A stretch of 64,000 nt of DNA. It comes from Anaeromyxobacter soli (GTDB lineage Bacteria; Myxococcota; Myxococcia; Myxococcales; Anaeromyxobacteraceae). The position numbers were made by a program, and so were the translations under genes. The stretch is from NCBI RefSeq assembly GCF_022808855.1, contig NZ_JAKZLF010000009.1, forward strand, positions 66,195 through 130,194, given 5' to 3'. Below the pieces are notes generated by a model. It did no database searches. It saw nothing but the letters and a program-made list of their open reading frames with translations, and was not told the origin of the DNA. Shown piece after piece: positions 1 to 8,627 of the stretch. How positions within the stretch are numbered: position 1 is the first letter of the stretch; each line of letters starts with the position of its first letter.

Positions 1-28
1 CGCCGCCTCCGTCCCCGCCGCCGCGGCG

Positions 29-73
<45 letters not shown>

Positions 74-78
74 CGACG

Positions 79-954
79 GTGATCCTCGCGTTCGTCCGGA
101 CCCTGGCGGTGCTGCCGCTCGGCTTCGGCCTCGCGCTCGGCGGCGCGCTCGGCCGGCTCGCCTGGCACCTCTCCTCGCGGATGCGCCGCGAGATGCGGGC
201 GAGCCTCGCCGCGGCCTTCCCGGCGCTGGACGTCGCCGAGCGCGACGCGATCGCGCGCGCCAGCCTCGTGCACCTGGGCTGGCTCGGCGGCGAGGTGATC
301 ACGCTGCGGAGCTGGGCGCCGCGCATGGACGAGTACGTCGAGGCCACCGCCGAGGCGGTGTCGGCCCTGAAGCGTGCGCAGGCGCGGGGCACGGGGGTGA
401 TCCTCGTGCTCGGGCACATCGGGAACTGGGAGCTCACCTGCCGGCTGTCCCGCTACGTGCAGCCGAACGCGGTCATCGCCAAGCGGAGCTGGCACGCGAG
501 CATCGACGCGACGGTCGCGCGCGCCCGGGCCGAGAACCACGTGGAGACGTTCTGGCGGGACGACCCGGCGACGGGGCGCGCCATGCTGAGGCTGCTCAAG
601 CAGTCCGGCACGCTCGGCATCCTCATCGATCAGGACATCCGCGGCGTGCAGAGCGTCCACGTGCCCTTCTTCGGGCGCCCCGCCGCGACCCCGCGCGCCG
701 CCGCCGACTTCGCGCTGCGCTTCGGCGCTGCCGTCCTGGTCGTGACCTGCCACCGGCGGGGACCGCGCCCCGGCGACGGTCACCGCCTCGAGGTGACCGA
801 GGTCCCGTACGACCGCGAGCCGCTGGACCGCGAGGCGGAGGTGATCCGGCTCACGGCCGCGTGCGTCGCGCTGCAGGAGCAGGCGATCCGCCGGCATCCC
901 GCCGAGTGGGTGTGGATGCACCAGCGGTGGAAGTCGGCGCCGCCGGCGGCGTAG
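79..954 (+). CDS. LpxL/HtrB-family lysophospholipid acyltransferase
   Basis: Probable inner-membrane acyltransferase that adds a secondary acyl chain to lipid A or a related lipid. The 291-aa product has a hydrophobic N-terminus (about residues 3-25), the family H-x4-E catalytic motif as HIGNWE (His113, Glu118), an IDQD motif at 183-186, a PFFGRPA block near 194, and the C-terminal HPAEW...HQRW segment typical of the family. Length is usual for LpxL/LpxM. The GTG at 79 is the nearest start, but a poly-C tract replaces any Shine-Dalgarno, and the frame stays open to the left edge of the window, so the real start may lie further upstream. The exact acyl donor and acceptor cannot be told from sequence. 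Confidence 0.85.
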   Translation: MILAFVRTLAVLPLGFGLALGGALGRLAWHLSSRMRREMRASLAAAFPALDVAERDAIARASLVHLGWLGGEVITLRSWAPRMDEYVEATAEAVSALKRAQARGTGVILVLGHIGNWELTCRLSRYVQPNAVIAKRSWHASIDATVARARAENHVETFWRDDPATGRAMLRLLKQSGTLGILIDQDIRGVQSVHVPFFGRPAATPRAAADFALRFGAAVLVVTCHRRGPRPGDGHRLEVTEVPYDREPLDREAEVIRLTAACVALQEQAIRRHPAEWVWMHQRWKSAPPAA

Positions 955-981
955 CCCGTCACGCCCGTCACGCCCGTCACG
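955..981. repeat. Three exact tandem copies of a 9-bp unit
   Basis: The unit CCCGTCACG occurs three times back to back, starting directly after the stop codon of the acyltransferase gene and running into the end of the convergent small gene. It is a minor tandem repeat with no evident function. Confidence 0.9.
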
Positions 982-1279
982 CCCTCTCGCCCGCCCCGCT
1001 CCCCGCTCCTCCGCGGGGATCGGTTGCGTGGGCGTGGCGCTGATGGCGCATCAGCGCGTCCGCCAGGGAGAGGGGCCCGGAGGCGATCTCGTCCTCGTCG
1101 AGGACGATGACGTCGGGCGACGCGGGCGGGGGCAGGTTGGCCGCCGCGACGACGAGCAGCGCGGCCGGCACGAGCTGCCTGAGCCAGCTCAGGATCGGGC
1201 GCGTCCGCCCGCCAGGGTGGAGCACGATCACGAGCTGCGAGGATCCCGATCCCGTCGAGTGCTCTCGGAGTGCGTTCAT
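977..1279 (-). CDS. Small hypothetical single-pass membrane protein
   Basis: Unrecognised 100-aa protein. Residues about 29-48 form a hydrophobic membrane helix preceded by Arg residues. The C-terminal half is acidic (DEDE at 61-64), then Arg/His-rich. The ATG at 1279 was chosen over an upstream ATG at 1321 because an AGGAGG lies about 11 nt before it. It follows the htrA-like gene in the same direction (103 bp downstream of its stop), so it may be the last gene of the envelope-stress operon. No family assignment is possible; the case for coding rests on the ribosome site and the helix. Confidence 0.5.
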   Translation of the reverse strand: MNALREHSTGSGSSQLVIVLHPGGRTRPILSWLRQLVPAALLVVAAANLPPPASPDVIVLDEDEIASGPLSLADALMRHQRHAHATDPRGGAGSGAGERA

Positions 1280-1382
1280 GCGGGGACTGCCTCCTGCTCG
1301 CGGCCTTCGCGTCATCGGCACTCGCGCGTCCCGCGCACCTCTCGCGCCGCTTCGGCGTGCGGTGCGCGGGACGCGTACCGGC

Positions 1383-2843
1383 TCAACCCAGGTCGATCGG
1401 GACGAAGATGCGCGCCTCCCCCCGCTCGACGAGCAGCGCCACGTGCTTGTCGGCCTTCGCGGCGAGCCCCCGGAGCTGCTCCACGCTCGTCACCGGGGTG
1501 CCGTTCAGCGCCAGCACCACGTCGCCGGGCTGGATGCCGGCGCTGGCGGCGGGGCCCTGGACGTCCTCCACGAGCGCCCCGCCCGCCACCCCGACCTGCT
1601 GCTGCTCCTCGGGCGTCAGCGGGCGGACCGTGAGCCCGAGCCGCCCGTGGTCGTCGCGCTCGGGCGCGGCGGCCGCGGTGGCGTCCTTCGCCTCGCCCAC
1701 CTGGATCTCGAGCTCGCGCTTGCGGCGGTCACGCCAGACCTCCAGCTTCGCGCTCGTCCCGGGGCGGAGATCGGCGACGCGCGGAGGCAGGTCGGACGAG
1801 CTGGAGACCTCCTTCCCGTCGAGCGCGAGGATGACGTCGCCGGGCAGGAGGCCCGCCTTCGCCGCCGGGCTCCCCTTCTCCACGGCGCTCACCAGGGCAC
1901 CGCCGGTCTTCGGCAGCCCGAAGGACTCGCCCAGCGACTGGTTCACGTCCTGGACCGTCACGCCGAGCCGGCCGCGGACGACCTTGCCGTGGGCGAGGAG
2001 CTGCTGCTCGACCTTCATCGCGACGTCGATCGGGATCGCGAAGGACAGGCCCATGTAGCCGCCCGACTGTGAGTAGATCTGGGAGTTGATCCCGATGACC
2101 TCGCCCGCGGTGTCGAACAGCGGACCGCCGGAGTTGCCGGGATTCACCGCCACGTCGGTCTGGAGGAACTGCACGTACCCCTCGCCCGGGAGCGAACGGG
2201 ACCGCCCCGACACGATGCCGGCGGTCGCGCTGTTCTCGAACCCGAAGGGCGAGCCGATGGCGAGGACCCACTGGCCGACCCGGGTCGGCGCGGGATCGCC
2301 GGTCTTCACGACGGGCAGATCCTTCGCCTCGATCTTCAGCACCGCGACGTCCGTGCTCTTGTCGACGCCGATGACCTTGGCCGGAAACTCGCGCTTGTCG
2401 GTGAGCTTCACCTTCACCTCGCTGGCCCCGGCGACGACGTGGGCGTTGGTGAGGATGACGCCGTCGTCCCTGACGATGAACCCGGAGCCGAGGCCGCGCG
2501 TGAGCTGGTGGTCGTTGCCTTCCGGCACCCGGAAGCGCCTGAAGAACGGGTAGAGGGGATCGTTCGGATCCAGCTGCCCGAACGGCGAGCCGGCCTGGGC
2601 CGTCTTCACCATGCCGGTCGTGCTGACGTTCACGACCGCCGGCCCGTACCGCTGCACGATGCCGCTGAAGTCCGGCAGCGCCGCGGCTGCGGTGGGCGCG
2701 GCGACGGGGACTGCCGGTGCGGGCTGCTCCACGCCGGCCGTGGGGGCCGAGGCCATCGCGCGGCCCCGGTAGAGGTAGCCGCCGGCGAGCGCCGCGACGA
2801 GCGCGGCGGTCACGGCGGAGCCCTGGATGAATCTGCGTGGCAT
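1383..2843 (-). CDS. HtrA/DegP-family periplasmic serine protease
   Basis: Periplasmic chaperone-protease that degrades misfolded envelope proteins. The 486-aa product starts with a membrane anchor or signal segment (about 8-26), then a trypsin-like domain with the triad His135 (TNAHVV), Asp165 (STDVAV) and Ser238 (GNSGGP), followed by two PDZ domains (about 275-365 and 385-480). This is the standard two-PDZ DegP/DegQ layout. ATG 2843 was chosen because AAGGAG sits about 7 nt upstream; an ATG 15 nt earlier lacks a good site. It starts 73 bp after the stop of the sensor kinase gene, which suggests one operon of response regulator, kinase and protease, as expected for an envelope-stress response. 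Confidence 0.95.
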   Translation of the reverse strand: MPRRFIQGSAVTAALVAALAGGYLYRGRAMASAPTAGVEQPAPAVPVAAPTAAAALPDFSGIVQRYGPAVVNVSTTGMVKTAQAGSPFGQLDPNDPLYPFFRRFRVPEGNDHQLTRGLGSGFIVRDDGVILTNAHVVAGASEVKVKLTDKREFPAKVIGVDKSTDVAVLKIEAKDLPVVKTGDPAPTRVGQWVLAIGSPFGFENSATAGIVSGRSRSLPGEGYVQFLQTDVAVNPGNSGGPLFDTAGEVIGINSQIYSQSGGYMGLSFAIPIDVAMKVEQQLLAHGKVVRGRLGVTVQDVNQSLGESFGLPKTGGALVSAVEKGSPAAKAGLLPGDVILALDGKEVSSSSDLPPRVADLRPGTSAKLEVWRDRRKRELEIQVGEAKDATAAAAPERDDHGRLGLTVRPLTPEEQQQVGVAGGALVEDVQGPAASAGIQPGDVVLALNGTPVTSVEQLRGLAAKADKHVALLVERGEARIFVPIDLG

Positions 2844-2916
2844 GTCTGCTCCTTCCATTCGTGCCCTTCTGTCGAGGGCTCGGAACGAACGGTAAGGGGC
2901 GAGGCTTAAGGGGTGC

Positions 2917-4290
2917 TTAAGGCCGGCCGTCCTCGCCGGGTACCCGCGCCGGCGGCGTGGCCCCGGCGTCGGATGGCGCCTGCGCCGCGAAGCGGGCCGG
3001 GAAGTCGACGCGGGCGGTGAGTCCACCTCCGGGCGTGTCGCGAAGCACGACGCGCGCTGCGTGTCGCTCCGCGATGGCCTTCACGATCGCGAGCCCGAGG
3101 CCGCTGCCCGTGTCGGAGCCGGCGCGGCGGTAGAACCGGTCGAAGACCCGCTCGCGCTCCGCCTCGGGGATGCCGGTCCCGTGGTCCGACACCTCGAGGT
3201 AGGGACGATCGGCCTCGATCCCGGCGTCGACGTCCACGCGCGCGCCGGGGGGCGAGTGCCGGATCGCGTTGTCCACGAGGTTCGCGAGCAGCGTCCGCAG
3301 CGTCGCCGGATCTCCCGCCACGACGGCGTCCTCGGCGGCCTGCCCCGCGCCGAGGTCGATCCGCCTCGCCTCCGCCAGGAGCGCGTGGTCCGCGACGGCC
3401 TGCGCCACGAGCTCGGACAGGCTCACCGGCTCTCCCGCCAGGGCCGCGCCGGCGTCGGGCCCCGCGCGCGCCAGCGTCAGGAGCTGCTGCACGACGTGGG
3501 TCATCCGGCCGAGCCCCGCGCGCAGATCGGCGAGCGCCGCGGCGTGCCCCGCCGTGTCGGGGGCGCGCTCCACGAGCTGCACCTGCAGGTCCAGGGCGGC
3601 GAGCGGCGTGCGCAGCTCGTGCGCGGCGTCGGCGACGAAGGCGCGCTGGGCGGACAGCGCCGCGCCCAGGCGCGCGAGGAGATCGTTGAGCGCGCGCACG
3701 AGCGGGATGGCCTCCTCCGGAGCGCCGGCCTCGCCGATGGGCTCGAGCGCCGCGGGAGTCCGCGAGGCGACCTCCCCCGCCAGCCGGTTCAGCGGCGCCA
3801 GCGCCCGGGCGACGATGTTCCAGATCAGCAGGGCGAGCAGGGGCAGCATGAGGAGGACCGGGGCGAGGGTCCGCGTCGCCGCGGCGACCGCGAGCGCCTG
3901 CCGCACGCGCACGGGCTGGGCGACCTGGATGACGAGGTCCCCGAGCTCGACGGAGTAGACGCGCCAGTCGCCGCTCCGGGCGCGCACCGTCGCGAACCCC
4001 AGCTCGGCGCTCTCGGGCAGGCCTGCGACGAGCCTGGAGCGGTACAGCCGCCTCCCCTCGCGGTCCCAGATCTGGATGACGAAGTCGAGCTCGGCGTCCT
4101 CGCCACCCACCACCGCGCCGCCCCGCGGCGCGCGGTCACGCAGCGTGAGCGCGATCTGGCGGAGGTGGTAGTCGGAGACGGCGTCGATCTCCTCGCGCGC
4201 CATCCGGTAGACCACCAGGGCGGCGGCGAGCGTGACCGCCGCGGCCGACGCGAGGAGCGCCACGAGCAATCTCCGGCGGAGCGATCTCAC
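2917..4290 (-). CDS. Sensor histidine kinase (OmpR-type partner, QseC/PmrB-like)
   Basis: Inner-membrane kinase, 457 aa. Two membrane helices (about 7-29 and 143-163) enclose a roughly 110-residue periplasmic sensor region like the 2CSK_N domain. A HAMP-like linker is followed by the phosphoacceptor motif AHELRTP (His224), the N box NLVDNAIRH, the G1 motif GTGIP, the F box FDRFYR and the G2 motif GSGLGLAI, so all catalytic boxes are present. The GTG start at 4290 overlaps the TGA of the response regulator in a GTGA tetranucleotide, indicating translational coupling. It is expected to phosphorylate that regulator; the stimulus is unknown, but the HtrA-type protease next door points to envelope damage. 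Confidence 0.93.
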   Translation of the reverse strand: MRSLRRRLLVALLASAAAVTLAAALVVYRMAREEIDAVSDYHLRQIALTLRDRAPRGGAVVGGEDAELDFVIQIWDREGRRLYRSRLVAGLPESAELGFATVRARSGDWRVYSVELGDLVIQVAQPVRVRQALAVAAATRTLAPVLLMLPLLALLIWNIVARALAPLNRLAGEVASRTPAALEPIGEAGAPEEAIPLVRALNDLLARLGAALSAQRAFVADAAHELRTPLAALDLQVQLVERAPDTAGHAAALADLRAGLGRMTHVVQQLLTLARAGPDAGAALAGEPVSLSELVAQAVADHALLAEARRIDLGAGQAAEDAVVAGDPATLRTLLANLVDNAIRHSPPGARVDVDAGIEADRPYLEVSDHGTGIPEAERERVFDRFYRRAGSDTGSGLGLAIVKAIAERHAARVVLRDTPGGGLTARVDFPARFAAQAPSDAGATPPARVPGEDGRP

Positions 4291-4949
4291 ATGCGCCTCG
4301 GGACCATGTAGCCCACCCCGCGGAGCGTCTTGATCCACTCGGCGCCCAGCTTGCGGCGGAGCGCGTGCACGTGGACCTCGACTGCGTTGCTCGCGACCTG
4401 CTCCGACCACCCGTAGAGCCGCTCCTCGAGCCGCGCCCGGGAGATGGGCCGGCCGGGGTGCTCGAGCAGCGCGTGGAGCAGGGCGAACTCCCGGGCGGAC
4501 AGGGTGACCGGGGTGCCGGAGAGGAAGACCTCGTGGGTGGCCGGGTCGAGCGTGAGGGGTCCGTGCTCGACGAGGGGATCCGCGCGTCCGCTGGCGCGGC
4601 GCTGGACCGCCCGGATGCGGGCGGCCAGCTCGTCGAGGTCGAAGGGCTTCACGAGGTAGTCGTCCGCCCCCGCGTCGAGCCCCGCGACGCGCTGCGAGAT
4701 CGCGTCCTGGGCGGTGATGATGAGCACCGGCACGCTGCGGCCGCGGCGGCGCAGCTCGCGGAGCACCTCCAGGCCTCCCTTGCCCGGCAGGCCCAGGTCG
4801 AGGAGGACGACGTCGTACGGCTCCCCTGCCAGCGCGAGGTCCGCCTCGCCCCCGTCCCGGACCCAGTCCACGGCGTGCCCGAGCTGCCGGAGCCCGCGCC
4901 GCACTCCCTCGCCCAGCATCGAATCGTCTTCGACCACGAGGACGCGCAC
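4287..4949 (-). CDS. OmpR/PhoB-family response regulator
   Basis: DNA-binding response regulator, 220 aa. The receiver domain has the acidic pair at Glu7-Asp9, phosphoacceptor Asp51 (VVLLDLGLPG) and Lys101 (VKPFD). The C-terminal half is an OmpR-type winged helix ending in the usual TLRGVGYMV. Overall similarity is to the QseB/PmrA group. It is the first gene of an apparent operon with the kinase (4-bp overlap) and the HtrA-type protease. It likely controls its own operon and envelope genes; no binding site could be identified by eye. Confidence 0.93.
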   Translation of the reverse strand: MRVLVVEDDSMLGEGVRRGLRQLGHAVDWVRDGGEADLALAGEPYDVVLLDLGLPGKGGLEVLRELRRRGRSVPVLIITAQDAISQRVAGLDAGADDYLVKPFDLDELAARIRAVQRRASGRADPLVEHGPLTLDPATHEVFLSGTPVTLSAREFALLHALLEHPGRPISRARLEERLYGWSEQVASNAVEVHVHALRRKLGAEWIKTLRGVGYMVPRRM

Positions 4950-4994
4950 CGGCTCATCATAGCGAGCGGCGGCGGAGCGTACCGCCGCGGTGGG

Positions 4995-5621
4995 TCACGC
5001 CCGCTCTGCGATCGCGAGGAAGACCGGGAAGGCGCGCGCGCCGTCGGCGGTCTCCCTGACCACCTCGTGCACGGTCGAGAACCGCACGTTCCGGAAGCCG
5101 CTGCGCTCCATCCGCGCCCCGAGGTCCGCGCGCTCGAACCCCTTGTGACCCGAGAAGCCCGGGCCGTGAAACGAGCCGTCCTCCGCGTCGAGGTCGGCGA
5201 TGCAGAGGACCCCGTCCCGCTCCAGCAAGCGGTGAAAGGCGCCCAGCACCCCGTCCGTGTCGGGGATGTGGTGGAGGGTCATGAGCGAGCAGACGAGGTC
5301 GAAGCGCAGGTCGGGCGGCGGGCCCGCCGCGAGGTCGAGGTACAGCGTCCTCGCGTTGCGGACGCCGCCCGAGGCGATCTTCTCGCCTGCGACCGCCAGC
5401 ATCTCGCGGGAGCTGTCGGCGAGCGTCACCTCGCGGACGAGCGGCTGGAGCGCGAGGCCGAGGAGCCCCGTCCCCGCGCCGTACTCGAGCACCGCCTTGC
5501 CCGAGAGCGACGGGACGACGGACGCGATCGCCGCGGCGACGCGCTGCGCCCGCTCCACCTTGGAGGCGTCCTCGTCCCAGGTCCTCGCCCGGGCGTCGAA
5601 GTCGCTCGGAGGGCGGGTCAA
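4995..5621 (-). CDS. Class I SAM-dependent methyltransferase
   Basis: Cytosolic methyltransferase of the Methyltransf_11/25 type, 208 aa. SAM motif I is VLEYGAGTG (about 44-52), an acidic residue follows at the end of strand 2 (TLADSS), and a later block reads DLVCSLMTLHHI, the usual motif around strand 4. The substrate cannot be told. It stands alone between the response regulator and a DUF2917 gene, all on the minus strand with non-overlapping spacing. The 222 bp between its start and the next gene hold nothing I recognise. Confidence 0.88.
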   Translation of the reverse strand: MTRPPSDFDARARTWDEDASKVERAQRVAAAIASVVPSLSGKAVLEYGAGTGLLGLALQPLVREVTLADSSREMLAVAGEKIASGGVRNARTLYLDLAAGPPPDLRFDLVCSLMTLHHIPDTDGVLGAFHRLLERDGVLCIADLDAEDGSFHGPGFSGHKGFERADLGARMERSGFRNVRFSTVHEVVRETADGARAFPVFLAIAERA

Positions 5622-5843
5622 CGCGCGCTCCAGCGGTCGGGCACGTCCACGACGAGGAGCCGCTCCGCCTCGCCGAGCTGCTCCGCGCGCGGAGCAGCGT
5701 GATCGGTGCTCGACGTCGTCATCCCGCTCTTCATGCCTGCTTCGAGCCGCGCCTCGCGACGGAGATTCCGGACCCGTCCCGAGAGAGACGAGGCGTTCGT
5801 GGACCGGCGTACTCCCGGCCGGCCGTGCAGGGGCCGGCGGGCG

Positions 5844-6170
5844 CTACCGCCGGGCGACGCGCGCGCGGCTCGGGCGAAGCGCCGAGACGACATGGTGCCC
5901 GCGCCGGCGCGTGACGTACGTCTCGCCGCGAACGACGACGTGGTCCTCGAGATCGCCCTCGCAGGTGACGAGCAGCTCACCCTCGAGGCAGGTGATCGCC
6001 ACGGGGGCCGATCCGACGCGCACGCTCCTCGCGTCGGTGAGCTCGAGCCTCAGCTCGAGCGGCGCGCGGGTGCTGCGCGCGGAGTCCTGCTGCTCCCACG
6101 CTCGCCCCCACGTCCAGTCCCAGAGCCGCGGGTTCAGTCGCGCCATCGCCGTCGCCCGTGCAGCCTTCAT
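5844..6170 (-). CDS. DUF2917-like cupin-fold protein
   Basis: Protein of 108 aa with a central beta-rich stretch containing short blocks seen in DUF2917 proteins: VAITCLEGELLVTCEGD followed by DHVVVRGETYV. The same arrangement (GTVLVTRNGD...DHVLEAGDELV) forms the N-terminal domain of the histidine kinase at 10849-11841, so the two are related within this window. ATG 6170 has GGAGGAG about 8 nt upstream. The gene is divergent from an Lrp/AsnC regulator, with 161 bp between them, so the regulator may control it. The molecular role of the family is not established; a small-molecule or metal-sensing barrel is a guess from the fold. Confidence 0.75.
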   Translation of the reverse strand: MKAARATAMARLNPRLWDWTWGRAWEQQDSARSTRAPLELRLELTDARSVRVGSAPVAITCLEGELLVTCEGDLEDHVVVRGETYVTRRRGHHVVSALRPSRARVARR

Positions 6171-6331
6171 CGCTCGTCTCCTCCGCAAGAGCCGAGGCGA
6201 TGATGCGACCGGTCATGAAGGGAATGCCATTCGGTTGTGAGGGGTCGAAACCTTCCGGAATGAGCCTGCGACAACGCGTCCACGGAAGCTGGTTAGGCAT
6301 AGACGCCTCGGCCCGGCTAGAATGGAAAGCG

Positions 6332-6808
6332 ATGGCCCGAACCCCCTGGAATCTCGACGAGATCGACCTGAAGATCCTGAAGTTTCTCCAGGTGAACAAC
6401 CGAATTTCCAATCAGGAGCTGGCGGGGAAGATCGGACTGTCGCCGCCCGCCTGCCTCGCGCGCTGCCGGCGGCTCCGCGAGCAGGGCGTCATCAAAGGGG
6501 ACGTCTCCCTGGTCGATCCCGCCGCGCTCGGGTACAGCGTCTTCGTCCTGATGCGCATCGCGCTCGAGCGTCCCCGCGAGGACCTGCTCGCCGCTTTCGA
6601 GAAGAAGGTCCGGGACTTGCCGGAGGTGCTGCAGTGCTGGACGGTCACGGGTGACGTGGACTTCGTCCTGCTCGTCTGCGCCACCTCGATCGAGGACTAC
6701 CAGCGCTTCGCCCGCACGGTCGTCGCCGCCGAGCACAACATCAAGAGCTACGCGAGCGACGTGATCCTCTCCACGACGAAATCCAGTTTCGCCCTGCCGA
6801 TCCCCTGA
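6332..6808 (+). CDS. Lrp/AsnC-family transcriptional regulator
   Basis: Small DNA-binding regulator of amino-acid-responsive type, 158 aa. An N-terminal winged HTH covers about residues 10-60 (NNRISNQELAGKIGLSP...RCRRL), and the C-terminal RAM/AsnC ligand domain includes the conserved turn TGDVDFVLLV. ATG 6332 was chosen because homologues begin a few residues before the HTH; the frame is open well upstream but that part lacks family character. The only upstream ribosome signal is a weak GGAAAG. It is divergent from the DUF2917 gene, the classic arrangement for a local target. The effector amino acid is unknown. Confidence 0.92.
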   Translation: MARTPWNLDEIDLKILKFLQVNNRISNQELAGKIGLSPPACLARCRRLREQGVIKGDVSLVDPAALGYSVFVLMRIALERPREDLLAAFEKKVRDLPEVLQCWTVTGDVDFVLLVCATSIEDYQRFARTVVAAEHNIKSYASDVILSTTKSSFALPIP

Positions 6809-6819
6809 GGAGCCGGCGC

Positions 6820-6845
6820 CCCGCGAGACTTCTGGGGCTCGCGGG
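6820..6845 (+). terminator. Possible hairpin terminator after the Lrp/AsnC gene
   Basis: CCCGCGAG at 6820-6827 pairs perfectly with CTCGCGGG at 6838-6845 across a 10-nt loop, 12 bases after the stop codon. A pyrimidine-rich stretch follows about 14 bases later, but there is no clean T run. Confidence 0.4.
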
Positions 6846-6917
6846 CGCGCCCGCCCGGGCCTTCTTCTCGAGTCGACTGGAGACGAGGCGCGCGCGCCGC
6901 TATCTCAGCGCCGCGCC

Positions 6918-8627
6918 GTGGTGCCGGCGCACCACCGATCGGGGAGCAGAGCGTTGGAGGTTGGCGACCAGAGCTGCAAGTTCGTCGCACGGCTGTCCCT
7001 CCTCTCGAAGGTGGGCGCGCTCGCCGCGACCCTCGACTACGAGGAGGTGCTCTCCGCGGTCGCGCGGCTGTCGATCCCGGAGCTCGCCGACTGGTGCATC
7101 GTCGACTTCGTCGAGGACGGCGAGGTCCGCCGGATGGAGGTCGCTCACCGCGATCCCAGCCGCGCGCCGCTCGCCGCCGCGCTGCGCGGCTTCCCGCTCG
7201 ATCACTCCGCCCGGCGGAGGCTCCCGGCCTCGCGGGCGCTGCAGTCGGGACGCCCCGTGCTCGTCCCGGACTACGGCGACGACACGCTCCGCGCGGAGAC
7301 CGAGGGCGAGTACCTCGCGCTCGCCCTGCAGCTCGGGGTTCGCTCGGTGCTCGTGGTGCCGGTCACGCTCTCGAGCTCGCTCGCGACCATGACCTTCCTC
7401 ACGACCTCCGAGTCGGGGCGGCGGTACGGACAGGAGGACGTCGCGCTCGCCGAGGAGCTGGTGCGGCGCGCCGCGCAGGTCGTCGAGAACGCGCGGGTGC
7501 ACCAGCGGCTCAGGCAGACCGAGGAGCGGATCCGCGTCGCGCTCGCCCACTCCGACATCACCCTCTTCGAGCGGGACCTCGGGCTGCGCTACCGCTGGCT
7601 GTACAACCCGCCCTTCGGCTACCCCGCCGCGGAGATGCTGGGGCGCACCAACGCCGAGCTGATCGCGCCGGACGAGGCGGCGCGGATGGACGCCCTCGAC
7701 CACCTCGTGCTCAGGACCGGAGCGCGGATCCAGGAGGAGCTGCAGGTCTCGGACCGTCGAGGGCAGGTCCATCACATGCTGGTGTCGGAGGAGCCGCTGC
7801 GCGACGGCTCCGGCGCGATCGTCGGCATCACCGGCGCGGCGAAGGACATCACCGAGCAGCAGCGCGCGCAGGAGCAATTGGCGCGGGCGCTCGTCTTCCG
7901 CGAGCAGATGATCGGCATCCTCGGCCACGACCTGCGGAGCCCGCTCGGCGCGGTGCGGGCGCTCGCCTCGCTCCTCCTCCGCCGCGAGGACCTCGCCGAG
8001 AACGTGCGCGAGAGCATCGGCGAGATCGATCGCGCGGGCGCGCGGATGCTCGAGCTCATCGGGACGTTGCTCGACTTCACCCACAGCCGCTTCAAGGACG
8101 GGCTGCCGATCGCCCCCGAGCCGACGGACCTGCACGCGCTGTGTCGCGCGGTCGTGGGCGAGCTCCGGGCCGCCCAGCCGGAGCGGGCGATCGAGCTCGC
8201 GCTGGAAGGAGACGGGCGCGGCACCTGGGATCCGGGGCGGATGGCGCAGGTCGTGTCGAACCTCGTGGCGAACGCGCTCGAGCATGGCGCGAGGCACGGC
8301 TCGGTGCGCCTCTCGGTCGGCGGCGGCGACGAGGAGGTGGTCCTCGAGGTGCTGAACCAGGGACCGGTCATCCCGCCGGAGCTCATGGCCGTGCTGTTCG
8401 AGCCCTTCTGCCGCGGCTCGCCCCGGCGCGCCTCCCAGACGCGGGGGCTGGGCCTCGGGCTCTACATCGTGAGCCAGATCGTGACCGCGCACGGCGGCGC
8501 GGTCCAGGTGGAGTCCACGCCCGAGCGCGGGACGCGGTTCACGGTCCGTCTCCCGCGGGCGAGCGGAGCCGCCGCTGCGGGGCGTCACCGGGAAGCCTGG
8601 GACGAGGGCGCAGCCGCGGGCGCGTGA
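6918..8627 (+). CDS. GAF-PAS sensor histidine kinase
   Basis: Cytosolic hybrid-sensor kinase of 569 aa with no membrane helix. The order is a GAF domain (about 25-195), a PAS domain (about 205-315, ending in the usual GITGAAKDIT), a HisKA domain with phosphoacceptor His337 in GHDLRSP, then an HATPase_c domain with N box NLVANALEH and G2 block GLGLGLYIV. No receiver domain or adjacent regulator gene is present, so it is an orphan kinase. The start is uncertain: GTG 6918 is listed, but a TTG at 6954 has GGGGAG about 7 nt upstream and could be the real start. Its 3' end overlaps the convergent MFS gene by 43 bp. Confidence 0.9.
   Translation: MVPAHHRSGSRALEVGDQSCKFVARLSLLSKVGALAATLDYEEVLSAVARLSIPELADWCIVDFVEDGEVRRMEVAHRDPSRAPLAAALRGFPLDHSARRRLPASRALQSGRPVLVPDYGDDTLRAETEGEYLALALQLGVRSVLVVPVTLSSSLATMTFLTTSESGRRYGQEDVALAEELVRRAAQVVENARVHQRLRQTEERIRVALAHSDITLFERDLGLRYRWLYNPPFGYPAAEMLGRTNAELIAPDEAARMDALDHLVLRTGARIQEELQVSDRRGQVHHMLVSEEPLRDGSGAIVGITGAAKDITEQQRAQEQLARALVFREQMIGILGHDLRSPLGAVRALASLLLRREDLAENVRESIGEIDRAGARMLELIGTLLDFTHSRFKDGLPIAPEPTDLHALCRAVVGELRAAQPERAIELALEGDGRGTWDPGRMAQVVSNLVANALEHGARHGSVRLSVGGGDEEVVLEVLNQGPVIPPELMAVLFEPFCRGSPRRASQTRGLGLGLYIVSQIVTAHGGAVQVESTPERGTRFTVRLPRASGAAAAGRHREAWDEGAAAGA

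Noticed and set aside
1181-1194. Inverted repeat CTGAGC-CA-GCTCAG similar in half-site to the regulatory palindrome.
   Set aside because: The arms are in reverse order with a 2-bp spacer, it lies inside a small coding region, and no promoter element is paired with it.
5618-5980. Minus-strand frame of 120 codons between the methyltransferase and DUF2917 genes.
   Set aside because: Ser/Arg-rich composition, no ribosome site, and it overlaps the end of the DUF2917 gene in another frame.
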